From positions 18,955 to 82,954 of the forward strand of contig JBBQNJ010000007.1 of NCBI GenBank assembly GCA_038329845.1: DNA of 64,000 nucleotides, read 5' to 3'. The stretch comes from JBBQNJ01 sp038329845 (GTDB lineage Bacteria; Planctomycetota; Phycisphaerae; Tepidisphaerales; Tepidisphaeraceae). How positions within the stretch are numbered: the first letter of the stretch is position 1; each line of letters starts with the position of its first letter. Both the position numbers and the translations under genes were made by a program. Below are positions 49,736 through 57,884 of this stretch, piece after piece. Below the pieces are notes generated by a model. The model saw only the letters and a program-made list of their open reading frames with translations. It ran no database searches and was not told the DNA's origin.

Positions 49736-51634
49736 TCATTTGCCCGCGCCCAGCATGGGGTAACTTCCGTTGGGACCCCCACCGGCATCGGCATTGGACA
49801 GTTCCCTCATCTGCCCATCGCGCGTTTCCCGCACCGCGACTTTATATCCCTTGGCCTTATCGAATGACAGTTGAAAAATGCTCAGCGATGCCCGGGCGTT
49901 TTCCACGATGAACATCGGCTGCTTTTGCTTCAGCGGCACCCAAGACGAGTAATTCTGACCGCCCAGCAGTTCGGTCTTTCCGCCGTTGATCGTCTTGATG
50001 ATCGTCGCCCCGCCGGTCTCGGTCTTTAGGCCCAGGATCCACAGATTCGCCCCATCGTTGACCAGCGCGACATCGTTGGTTTCGGGATTCCACTGGCGAA
50101 ACCAGGCGTTCTGCCCGGGCCGCAAGGTCATCTGGGCGGCACAGACGTCTTCCAGAAATAGCGGCCCGGCATTTGCCCCGGCCTCGTAGCACCGTCCCGC
50201 CGCGATGAAGTTGCGAAGAATCAGCGGTCGCGGCGACTCATGTCGCAGGAACGTGTACTTTTTCCCCGGCTTCCAGTCCATCAGGAAAAACCGCTCGATC
50301 GACAGCGGCTGATCGGTTTGTCCTTCGATACGGAATATAGGCTTATCGGCATTGTGCAGATCGGGCGTCACACCCCAGGCACCATCCAGCCCGATGATCC
50401 GCCGGATCGATGCGGGCACGACGATGGTTTCATCAAAGCGGATGTCCCCCTTCTCCAATCGTGGCAGACAAACCGTCGTCTTGCCGCTCTTGACCGCCTG
50501 ATCGAACGCGTCCTGGATGATCTCCGAGTCGTACGCCTCATCGGCGAGCGCCTTGGGGTCGACCAGTTGCCACTTCTCCGGCGGGTCCCAAGCCACGTCG
50601 GGAGTTTCCTGGATCGGCAGGCGCAGCGTCGCGGCCGGGCTGTCGCCGAACGCCGAAGAAGCGACCTTGGACTTATGCGAGACGTACTCTTTTACCGACG
50701 TTCCCGGCACATCGGCGACTTTGCCGTGTCCATCGAGCAGCTTGGCATACCCTTCCTGTTTCACATCGCGCAGCACGAACAACGCCCCGGCGCGGTTGTC
50801 GATCGCGGGCTGATCCGCCGCCCCGCCGGTAAACAGGCTATCCATGATCAGGCAGTAGGCACTGTCAGTGGCAACGAATACGGGAACGGAGTTGATGCTC
50901 TTCAGATCGCGGAAGACCATCGTATGCCACTTATCGCGGACGCCCGCCTTGTGCTGCCCGCGAATGGTGACATGCTCGAAGGTCATCGAGAACGGTCCGG
51001 GAACCGCGTCGATGGCATAATCGAACCCCTCGATCGTGACATGCGAGATCAGCCCGGGGCCCGGCTCGGTGCGGGTCAGATCCAGTCCCACGGCGCCGAC
51101 GCCTTGCGGATCCGACGATCGGATCGTCACGTCGCGCATCGCCCCCTGGTTGTTGTTCATCCACTGCACGCCGGTGGCGCGGGGATTGCCGGCGCCGATA
51201 TCGAAGGTCATGTTGTAGATTGAGTTCTGGAACGCCATGCCCGTGTGGCCGCCCTCGAACATCGTCATCAACGGCTTGGGCTTTTCGCCCGTGTCGAAAT
51301 CCGTGGCGTGGTCACGCAACTTGATCACGGTCCCGGCTTGCGACTGGCCCTGAAGAACCAAGTGCTTGGCGTCTTCGAGGTTCTTCCCATAGCTGAGCGT
51401 CCGGGAGACCAGGTAGGTGCCATCGGGAAAATAAAGCATCCGCAACTTGCGCCGATTCTCGTCGATCGCCTTCTGAATCGCGTCGGTGTCATCGGTCTTT
51501 CCATCTCCCACCGCGCCGTAGCGAGCCTTGACATCCACCACCCCGCTACCCGCCGGAAAAACGATGTTCTCCCCCCGCACCGCCGACTGGGCCAATGGGA
51601 TCACCAGGCTGAGTCCGATCCACAATGCTTTCAC
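49736..51634 (-). CDS. Secreted pectate-lyase-like right-handed beta-helix protein
   Basis: A 632-aa protein. A signal peptide (MKALWIGLSLVIPLAQSAVR) is followed by VVDVKARYGAVGDGKTDDTD, the opening motif of the Pectate_lyase_3/GH28-like family (PF12708). Beta-helix turns follow, including GMAFQNSIYNMTFDIGAGNP, GLISHVTIEGFDYAID and FEHVTIRGQHKAGV. A second, similar segment starts near residue 370 (DEAYDSEIIQDAFDQAVKSG). Such proteins bind or cleave polysaccharide. Catalytic residues cannot be assigned. With the gene at 49026 it forms a two-gene secreted set. Confidence 0.82.
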   Translation of the reverse strand: MKALWIGLSLVIPLAQSAVRGENIVFPAGSGVVDVKARYGAVGDGKTDDTDAIQKAIDENRRKLRMLYFPDGTYLVSRTLSYGKNLEDAKHLVLQGQSQAGTVIKLRDHATDFDTGEKPKPLMTMFEGGHTGMAFQNSIYNMTFDIGAGNPRATGVQWMNNNQGAMRDVTIRSSDPQGVGAVGLDLTRTEPGPGLISHVTIEGFDYAIDAVPGPFSMTFEHVTIRGQHKAGVRDKWHTMVFRDLKSINSVPVFVATDSAYCLIMDSLFTGGAADQPAIDNRAGALFVLRDVKQEGYAKLLDGHGKVADVPGTSVKEYVSHKSKVASSAFGDSPAATLRLPIQETPDVAWDPPEKWQLVDPKALADEAYDSEIIQDAFDQAVKSGKTTVCLPRLEKGDIRFDETIVVPASIRRIIGLDGAWGVTPDLHNADKPIFRIEGQTDQPLSIERFFLMDWKPGKKYTFLRHESPRPLILRNFIAAGRCYEAGANAGPLFLEDVCAAQMTLRPGQNAWFRQWNPETNDVALVNDGANLWILGLKTETGGATIIKTINGGKTELLGGQNYSSWVPLKQKQPMFIVENARASLSIFQLSFDKAKGYKVAVRETRDGQMRELSNADAGGGPNGSYPMLGAGK

Positions 51635-51762
51635 GCAGTTCTCCTTTGCAAATCAGAACTCCCGCGTGCTGCGGCCACGGCGTAGCGCCAGCGGCGGATC
51701 AAGTGCCCTTCTGATCCTACTTCGCCGCCGACGAAGATCAACGCCGATCACGTCTTGCCCGA

Positions 51763-51788
51763 TCGGGCGTGCCCAATTTTCGGGAGAT
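51763..51788. repeat. REP-2 copy at the 3' end of the RAYT remnant
   Basis: GGGCGTGCCC at 51765-51774, followed by AATTTTCGGGAGATG, ending 4 bp before the stop codon of the transposase fragment. A copy in inverted orientation lies at 52605-52630. Confidence 0.6.
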
Positions 51789-51791
51789 GCG

Positions 51792-52097
51792 TTAATTGCG
51801 ATGAGCAAACGCATTAGCCCAATACCGGTCCCACAGCCCCGTGCTTTGGCACGACGCCTCTAACGCCATCATCGCTTCGGACTGACCCTCCAGGCTGGGC
51901 CATAGAACCCGATGCCAATGGTTCGGCATCAGGCAGTAGGCCAACAGGCGCAAGGGAACCCGCATCAGGGCTTCGGCCAAGACCTTTTCGAACGCCGAGT
52001 AGTCGCGATCATCCTCGAAGATACGGCTGCGGCCGTTTCCGCGGTTGATGCAGTGGAAAACCATGCCGCCGGAAGCGCGACGCAGAGGCTTGGGCAT
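51792..52097 (-). pseudogene. RAYT transposase fragment (second type)
   Basis: A 101-aa frame opening MPKPLRRASGGMVFHCINRG, then NGRSRIFEDDRDYSAFEKVL and LAYCLMPNHWHRVLWP, which carries the HUH metal-binding pair (NHWH). This is the standard N-terminal half of a REP-associated Y1 transposase. The region with the catalytic Tyr and YRQGRFKS-type motif is missing: after about residue 75 the sequence does not match. REP-2 copies occur nearby on both sides. Inactive remnant. Confidence 0.82.
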
Positions 52098-52418
52098 GCG
52101 GAGAAGCTACCAGCCCTCGGTTCAGACGCCAATAACGAGTCTTAGACCCTTTTCCCTTACAGTTTTTGATCCCTGACCCGTTTTTCGGTTCTGAAGAGCT
52201 ACGTCCCATTCAATCCATTCGTTCCGTAGCCTCGAAAAGAGTGTGGAGCGTGGCCGTCCACTCGGCGATGATGCCTGGGTGCAGCGGACGGCGAAGAGAC
52301 TGTCGCTGCAAAGCACCTTATGGCCGAGAGGCGACCCGCCTAAGGCGAAGGAACAACAGTGAAGACTCCCGACCCCTTCGTGCGGGCCGACCCCTTCGTG
52401 CGGGCTAAGTTGATGGCA

Positions 52419-52535
52419 TTAATCCCTGACCCGTTTTCCCCATGCCGCATCGACAACCTGCTCAAGCATCTTCCGGCATTCGGCTTGCATCCGTGACACA
52501 TAATCCTGCCGCTCCATCGTCAACAGCCGTTCCAT
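52419..52535 (-). CDS. Small ORF, perhaps transposase N-terminal remnant
   Basis: A 38-aa frame: MERLLTMERQDYVSRMQAEC followed by RKMLEQVVDAAWGKRVRD. GGAG lies 8 bp before the ATG. The opening resembles the start of some bacterial transposases, but the match is too short to name. The stop codon lies in one of the ATCCCTGACC repeats, suggesting the frame was cut by repeat insertion. Confidence 0.35.
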   Translation of the reverse strand: MERLLTMERQDYVSRMQAECRKMLEQVVDAAWGKRVRD

Positions 52536-52548
52536 GGCTCATCTCCAT

Positions 52549-52572
52549 AAAAAACCCCGGCCTCCAGGCCGG
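52549..52572 (-). terminator. Minus-strand intrinsic terminator
   Basis: CCGGCCT/AGGCCGG stem with a short loop; on the minus strand six T follow. No complete gene ends just before it, so it may belong to a lost gene or act as an upstream insulator of purE on the other strand. Confidence 0.7.
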
Positions 52573-52604
52573 TCATTCCCCCCCGATTATGCCATTTTAT
52601 GCGC

Positions 52605-52630
52605 TCCCCCCCAAAATTCGGGCACGCCCG
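52605..52630. repeat. REP-2 copy upstream of purE
   Basis: GGGCACGCCC at 52620-52629, preceded by CCCCCCCAAAATTC, that is the reverse complement of the GGGCGTGCCC-A/T-GGGG type at 17933 and 51765. It lies 54 bp before purE. Confidence 0.6.
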
Positions 52631-52683
52631 CCGAATCCGGGGCATTGGACACGATGGCCGCCGGACCGAATAATGGGCCTGAC

Positions 52684-53184
52684 ATGGAAGCAGCAGTGTT
52701 GTCATCACCCCGGGTGGGGTTGATCATGGGGTCGAAATCCGACTGGGAGACGATGCGCCATGCCGCCGAGATGCTCGAGTCGCTGGGGATCGGCTTCGAG
52801 AAGCGGATCGTCTCGGCCCACCGCACGCCCGACTTGCTGTTCGAGTATGCCGCATCGGCCGAGGATCGCGGATTGAAGGTGATCATCGCCGGCGCCGGAG
52901 GAAGCGCGCACCTGCCCGGGATGTGCGCCAGCAAGACCACCCTGCCGGTCCTGGGCGTTCCCGTGCAATCCAAGATGCTCTCGGGGATCGACTCGCTGCT
53001 GAGCATCGTGCAGATGCCCGCGGGCGTTCCCGTCGGAACCTTGGCGATCGGTCCGGCCGGGGCGACCAACGCGGCGTTGCTGGCCGCGGCGATCCTGGCC
53101 AACGGCGATGATGATCTTCGTCAGCGCCTGCGCGAGCATCGCCGCAAACAGACACAGGGCGTGCTGAACACCGCCCTGGATTGA
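52684..53184 (+). CDS. purE: N5-carboxyaminoimidazole ribonucleotide mutase
   Basis: A 166-aa class I PurE that moves the carboxyl group from N5 to C4 in purine synthesis. Key motifs are VGLIMGSKSDWETMRHAAEM, EKRIVSAHRTPD and VIIAGAGGSAHLPGMCAS, with the catalytic His in SAHLPG, and LLSIVQMPAGVPVGTLAIG. The ATG at 52684 is used; one at 52654 is also in frame. purK follows 8 bp after the stop, so both are one operon. Confidence 0.95.
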   Translation: MEAAVLSSPRVGLIMGSKSDWETMRHAAEMLESLGIGFEKRIVSAHRTPDLLFEYAASAEDRGLKVIIAGAGGSAHLPGMCASKTTLPVLGVPVQSKMLSGIDSLLSIVQMPAGVPVGTLAIGPAGATNAALLAAAILANGDDDLRQRLREHRRKQTQGVLNTALD

Positions 53185-53192
53185 AAGGCTAC

Positions 53193-54365
53193 ATGTCTTC
53201 CATCACGCCGATCCTGCCCCCTGCGACGATCGGGGTGCTTGGCTCCGGGCAGCTCGGGCGCATGTTCGCCATCGCCGCCCGCAAAATGGGATATCGCGTC
53301 CACACCTATTCGCCCGACACTGACACGCCGACCGGACAGGTGGCGGATGTGGAAATCGTGGGCGATTACGACGACCTCGACGCCGTGGCCAAGTTCGCCG
53401 CGAATGTGGATGTGGTCACGTTCGAGTTCGAAAACATCTCGACCCACGCCGCCGAGGCCGCCGAGCGCCATGCGCCGGTTCGACCGGCGGGACGCGTGCT
53501 TCACATCACGCAAAACCGCCTGCGCGAAAAAGCCTGGCTACGCGATCACGGTTTCCCGCTGGCCCGGTTCGCGCCGGTAAGCAACGACGATGACTTGCGG
53601 ACCGCGATCGAACAGACCGGTCGTCCTGCGATTCTCAAGACCGCCGGATTCGGCTACGACGGCAAGGGCCAAATCCGCATTGGAGCCAGTGGCCCGCCGC
53701 CGAGCCTGCGTGCGGGCAACGAATATGTTCTGGAAGAGCGAATCGACTTCGAGCGCGAGGTTTCCGTTGTTGCCGTCCGCGGCGCCGACGGTGCCTTCGC
53801 GCATTTCGGCGCTGTCGAAAACACCCATGTCAACGGTATCCTCGACCTGACGGTTTCCCCGGCCAGCTTGCCGCACCGCGTTGCCGACAAGGCGATCGAG
53901 TTGGCGCGGGCCATCCTCGAATCGCTCGACGTGGTTGGGGTCATGTGCGTCGAGATGTTCGCCGCGAGCGATGGGCGGCTGATCGTCAATGAATTGGCAC
54001 CGCGTCCGCACAATTCAGGACACTTCACCTTCGACGCCTGCCTCACCAGCCAGTTCGAGCAGCAACTTCGCGCCGTCTGCGCCCTGCCCCTGGGCGACAC
54101 CCGACAGCATCGTCCCGCCGCCATGGCGCAACTGCTCGGCGATCTCTGGATCGGCGGCGAGCCGAACTGGATCGGCGCTCTGGAGATGCCCAACGTCAAA
54201 TTGCATCTCTACGGGAAGCACGACGCCAAGCCAGGACGGAAGATGGGCCATCTGACGGCCTTGAGCGACACCCCCGCGGAGGCCCGCCGAGTCGTTCTGG
54301 CGGCCCGCGAGGCACTGAAGCGGAAGCTTCCTAAATCGGTAAGACCCGGCGCAACCGCGCAATGA
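53193..54365 (+). CDS. purK: N5-carboxyaminoimidazole ribonucleotide synthase
   Basis: A 390-aa ATP-grasp enzyme that uses bicarbonate and ATP to carboxylate AIR. The N-terminal IGVLGSGQLGRMFAIAARKM and FEFENIS are PurK signatures, followed by RPAILKTAGFGYDGKGQ, REVSVVAVRGADG and NELAPRPHNSGHFTFDACLT. The start at ATG 53193 is set by AAAGG 5 bp upstream. It works with PurE, 8 bp before it. Its 3' end overlaps the convergent cysteine desulfurase gene by 35 bp. Confidence 0.95.
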   Translation: MSSITPILPPATIGVLGSGQLGRMFAIAARKMGYRVHTYSPDTDTPTGQVADVEIVGDYDDLDAVAKFAANVDVVTFEFENISTHAAEAAERHAPVRPAGRVLHITQNRLREKAWLRDHGFPLARFAPVSNDDDLRTAIEQTGRPAILKTAGFGYDGKGQIRIGASGPPPSLRAGNEYVLEERIDFEREVSVVAVRGADGAFAHFGAVENTHVNGILDLTVSPASLPHRVADKAIELARAILESLDVVGVMCVEMFAASDGRLIVNELAPRPHNSGHFTFDACLTSQFEQQLRAVCALPLGDTRQHRPAAMAQLLGDLWIGGEPNWIGALEMPNVKLHLYGKHDAKPGRKMGHLTALSDTPAEARRVVLAAREALKRKLPKSVRPGATAQ

Positions 54366-55473
54366 TCTCCGGTAAGACGTCTAGCGTTTGATCGATCTCG
54401 GCATCGGTCGTTTCCCGCGACAGGCTGAACCGCACCGCGCCGTGGGCGATCTTCGGGTCGATCCCCATCGCCCGCAGAACGTGCGACGGCTCGAGGCTTC
54501 CACTGGAACATGCCGCTCCCGCCGAAGCGCAAATCTCCTGCTCGCTGAGCAGCAACAAAATCGCCTCGGCCTGCAAGCGGGCGAAGCCGATGTTGGTGGT
54601 GTTTACCAGCCGGTGTTCTCGATGCCCGTTGACATGCGAGTCGGGGATCCTGGCAAGGATGGATCGCTCGAGCCGATCACGCCGGATGGCGACATCGGCC
54701 ATCCGCGCCAATTCCCTCCCGGCGATTTCGGCGGCCATGCCCATCCCGACAATGCCCGGAACATTTTCCGTCCCGCCCCGGCGCGACCGCTCCTGCGGGC
54801 CTCCGATCAACCACGGCCGCATCCTCGCGCCGCGCCGCACATACAACCCCCCCACCCCCTTGGGACCGTGAAATTTATGCCCGGCGAAACTCATCAAGTC
54901 GATCGGCGACGCCTTGACATCCACGGCCAGCTTGCCCATCGCCTGCGTGCCATCCACATGAAGCGGAATCTTGCGTTCGTGGCAGATCGAAGCGATTCGG
55001 TCGATGGGAAAAATCACCCCCGTCTCATTGTTGGCCCACATCACCGTGACCAGCGCCGTCTCGTCGCCCACCGCCGATTCGAGCTGTTCCAGATCGAGCA
55101 AACCCTGTGAATCGACGGCGATCTCGATAATCTCAAACCCATCTTTCCCGAGTTGCTGGCATAATTCGCGGGCGGCCGAATGTTCGACGGCGCTGGTGAC
55201 GATCCGCCGGCGTTCCCCGCGCGCCGCCAGCACGCCGCGGATCACGGTGTTGACCGCTTCGGTCCCGCTCCCAGTGAAAATCAGCTCCGACTCAGAGCAG
55301 CCGAGCAACGCCGCCACCTGCTGACGGGCCTGATCGACCCCCAGGCGAGCGCGCTGGCCGAAGCGATGCACGCTCGAGGGATTGGCCCAAAACTCTGTAA
55401 AGTACGGCCACATCGCCTCGATCACGCGCAGATCGGGGCGAGTCGTGGCGTTGTTGTCCAGGTAAATGACCAT
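54331..55473 (-). CDS. Cysteine desulfurase (NifS/IscS family)
   Basis: A 380-aa PLP enzyme that takes sulfur from cysteine for iron-sulfur clusters or tRNA thiolation. It opens MVIYLDNNATTRPDLRVIEA, with SSVHRFGQRAR, HSAARELCQQLG, DGTQAMGKLAVD and the PLP lysine in MSFAGHKFHGPKGVG. The catalytic Cys lies in CASAGAACSSG. This loop length fits group I (IscS/NifS) enzymes. The ATG at 55473 is used. No iscU or mnmA gene is adjacent, so the acceptor is unknown. It overlaps purK by 35 bp. Confidence 0.93.
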   Translation of the reverse strand: MVIYLDNNATTRPDLRVIEAMWPYFTEFWANPSSVHRFGQRARLGVDQARQQVAALLGCSESELIFTGSGTEAVNTVIRGVLAARGERRRIVTSAVEHSAARELCQQLGKDGFEIIEIAVDSQGLLDLEQLESAVGDETALVTVMWANNETGVIFPIDRIASICHERKIPLHVDGTQAMGKLAVDVKASPIDLMSFAGHKFHGPKGVGGLYVRRGARMRPWLIGGPQERSRRGGTENVPGIVGMGMAAEIAGRELARMADVAIRRDRLERSILARIPDSHVNGHREHRLVNTTNIGFARLQAEAILLLLSEQEICASAGAACSSGSLEPSHVLRAMGIDPKIAHGAVRFSLSRETTDAEIDQTLDVLPEIIARLRRVLPI

Positions 55474-55646
55474 CGCGCAATCATCGCTGCCAGAAGAACG
55501 CCCCCACGACGTTCGATCGTGCCAACCCATCTCGACGCCGGCCGATCATAGCCCTTCGTCGCCGACTGACGCGGCGAATCTTCACGTCTGACGCGGCGGC
55601 TGTCCGATGATGGGATTATCGGACCCTGTTGCGATCCGCGCCAACC

Positions 55647-57470
55647 ATGAACAGCTTTTCGCACATCCGCGCCGCCTTCGTCTTCGCCTGCATCAGTGCC
55701 GGACTGCTGGGATTGACCGGGCGGGTCGCCTGGCTGCAAACGATGGGGCGCCAGAAGATCATTGCCCGCGCCGAGCGCCAGCAGCATCGCACCGAGATTC
55801 TTACCGCCCGCCGTGGCTGCATCTACGATGCCAACGGCTATCTGATGGCCGGCACCGTCCAGACCCGCGCGCTCTTCGCCGATCCGAAGTTCATGCAGGA
55901 CCAGTACCAGCTCGAGGGACGCAGCTTGCTGAAGCTCGATGAGGATGTCGAGAAGCTCGCCAAACTGATCGACCGCGACCCGTTCGAGTTGTCGCAACTG
56001 CTGGGCGAACGCTACGAAAGCCGATTCATTCGCCTGGCCGACAATCTCGACGAATCCACGGTCAAGGCGATCAATTCGCTGGATATCCCCGGGATCGGAA
56101 CCAACCCGGTCAACCAGCGGTTCTATCCCATGGGGTCGATCGCCAGCCATATCCTCGGCGGGATGCGCAAGGACGGAGTTGGACTGGAGGGCCTCGAGGT
56201 CAAGTTCGAGGACGAACTCAAGGGGCGTGACGGCTACAAGCGGACGCTCAAGGACGCCCGCCGGCGAGAGATCGCCGTCGCCGCCGAGGATTATCTCCCG
56301 CCCCTGCACGGTGAGCATCTGGTGCTGACGATCGACGCCAATATCCAGCTCATCGCCGAGCAGGAACTCGCCGCCACCTGCGCCCAGTTCCGCGCCCCCC
56401 GCGGCGAAGTGCTGGTCTTGGACCCCCAGACCGGCGCGATCCTGGCGATGGCCAATTGGCCCAGCTTCAACCCGCAAAATATCGAGGATTCTACCCAGGA
56501 TATCCGGCGCAACCGGGTGCTGGTCGATCCCTACGAGCCGGGATCGACGATCAAGCCATTCATCGTGGGTCCGGCACTCTATTGGGGCCTGACCCGCCCC
56601 GCCGAAGTGCTGCACACCGGCGGCAGCAGCTATAAATCGTCGCTGCGTGCCAAGCGCGTGACCGACGTTCACGGATACGACGCCCTGAGCGTGTGGGACG
56701 TGCTGGTCAAATCGAGCAACATCGGCATGACGATCCTGGGCGAGCGCCTGGGCGCGGTGAAGGTGCGGTCGGCGCTGGGGCTGTTCAACTTCGGACACCC
56801 GACTGGGATCGAACTGCCCGGAGAAGATCCGGGCCTGCTGCGCCCCGCGGCGCGGTGGTCCAACTCGGATGTCGTCTCGAGCGTGCAGGGATATTCGATC
56901 ATGGTCACGCCCATGCAGTTGGCCAGGGCCTTCTGCGTCTACGCCAACGGCGGGCGGCTCGTCCAGCCGCACCTGATTAAGGGCATTCTCGACGACGGTG
57001 GCAACTGCATCGATCGTCCACTCGCCGCGGCGCGGTCGGACCGACCGATCCTCAATCCCGAGGCGGCGATGACCGTGCGACGAATCTTGTGCGATGTCCC
57101 CGTGCGCGGCACCGGAACCAAGGCCTTCAGCCGCACCTGGAACATCTTCGGCAAGACCGGCACGGCTCATATTTCCCAGGCCGGCGGCTATGCTGAAAAA
57201 TATCATTCCAGCTTCATCTGCGGCGCACCGTTCGAGAACCCGCGAATCGTGGTGGCGATGGTGATCCACGAACCGGATCGCAAACTGGCCCATTTCGGCG
57301 GCACCGTCTCGGCCCCCGGCGGCGGGCGCATCGTCGAGCGAACCCTCAGCTACCTGCAAGTCCCCGCCAGCCCCGAACTCCCCCCCCCGCCGCCGTCGAT
57401 CGGCACGGTCCTGCACAATTTCAACCCCGACATCTACCACCAGCTTCGCACCCGCAAATCGCCGTCCTGA
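55647..57470 (+). CDS. Class B penicillin-binding protein (FtsI/PBP2-like transpeptidase)
   Basis: About 607 aa. An N-terminal membrane anchor (residues 8-27, AFVFACISAGLLGLTGRVAW) is followed by the non-catalytic dimerisation domain (RRGCIYDANGYLMAGTVQTR). The transpeptidase has all three motifs: STIK in YEPGSTIKPFI, SSN in VKSSNIGM, and KTG in NIFGKTGTAHIS. It cross-links peptidoglycan in the periplasm, in septation or elongation. The Pro-rich tail (PPPPPSIG) is a linker. There is no fts/mur neighbourhood. Start ATG 55647; a TTG lies 18 bp upstream. Confidence 0.92.
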   Translation: MNSFSHIRAAFVFACISAGLLGLTGRVAWLQTMGRQKIIARAERQQHRTEILTARRGCIYDANGYLMAGTVQTRALFADPKFMQDQYQLEGRSLLKLDEDVEKLAKLIDRDPFELSQLLGERYESRFIRLADNLDESTVKAINSLDIPGIGTNPVNQRFYPMGSIASHILGGMRKDGVGLEGLEVKFEDELKGRDGYKRTLKDARRREIAVAAEDYLPPLHGEHLVLTIDANIQLIAEQELAATCAQFRAPRGEVLVLDPQTGAILAMANWPSFNPQNIEDSTQDIRRNRVLVDPYEPGSTIKPFIVGPALYWGLTRPAEVLHTGGSSYKSSLRAKRVTDVHGYDALSVWDVLVKSSNIGMTILGERLGAVKVRSALGLFNFGHPTGIELPGEDPGLLRPAARWSNSDVVSSVQGYSIMVTPMQLARAFCVYANGGRLVQPHLIKGILDDGGNCIDRPLAAARSDRPILNPEAAMTVRRILCDVPVRGTGTKAFSRTWNIFGKTGTAHISQAGGYAEKYHSSFICGAPFENPRIVVAMVIHEPDRKLAHFGGTVSAPGGGRIVERTLSYLQVPASPELPPPPPSIGTVLHNFNPDIYHQLRTRKSPS

Positions 57471-57884
57471 AAACGGCCCATTAATTCAGCAGTCTCCTAT
57501 CGAAGCGACCTCGACGCTGAAGAAACCAAATCTGAAATCTGAATCTGGTGGAACTCACCAAGCCCCTGAAGATACCGGTCACGAGCCGGGAAAAGGGTCG
57601 GGATTTACTCCCGACCCTCACGCAGGCACGCAGGCCATAGAGTGAACGTGCTCGCCCACCGCCGATGCCGTTGACCATGGTGAGGCGAATATGCCCACCG
57701 TACAGTCTCGGGGTGAATCCCCCTCGTGGCCGAGGCCGAAACGAGAATCGGACGGCGATGAAAACGCCCGACCCGTTTTTCGCTCGAGTACGCTTGGCCC
57801 CTGCCGTCTCGTCGCAGGTGAGCCCCCCGCCGATGCCATCGACGGATGCCGGAACGGGCTGATCCAGCGCCGGACGCGGGAACC
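57471..57884. other. 414-bp spacer between convergent PBP and glmS genes
   Basis: No gene is recognised. The palindrome at 57591-57617 is listed separately. The rest is unremarkable non-coding sequence; a segment CGACCCGTTTTTCGCT at 57769-57784 resembles part of the CCTGACCCGTTTTTCG repeat near 52175. Confidence 0.5.
57591..57617 (-). terminator. Candidate terminator downstream of glmS
   Basis: A 9-bp perfect stem GGGTCGGGA/TCCCGACCC with a 5-nt loop; on the minus strand TTTT follows. It is 268 bp beyond the glmS stop, so it may end a long 3' tail or belong to an unseen RNA. Confidence 0.55.

Larger units (their letters stand above)
52098..52683. other. 586-bp spacer with short repeats and remnant DNA
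   Basis: No full gene. It holds two copies of ATCCCTGACCCGTTTT (52169-52186 and 52421-52438), two tandem GACCCCTTCGTGCGGGC units (52368-52402), the small ORF at 52419-52535, a minus-strand terminator at 52549-52572, and a REP-2 copy at 52605-52630. These are likely debris of the RAYT element. Confidence 0.5.

Noticed and set aside
55422..57440. 672-codon minus-strand frame opposite the PBP gene
   Set aside because: No homology, and the plus strand carries all three penicillin-binding motifs in order.
57481..57884. Gene between the PBP and glmS genes
   Set aside because: The open frames there have skewed composition, no ribosome sites and no recognisable homology.
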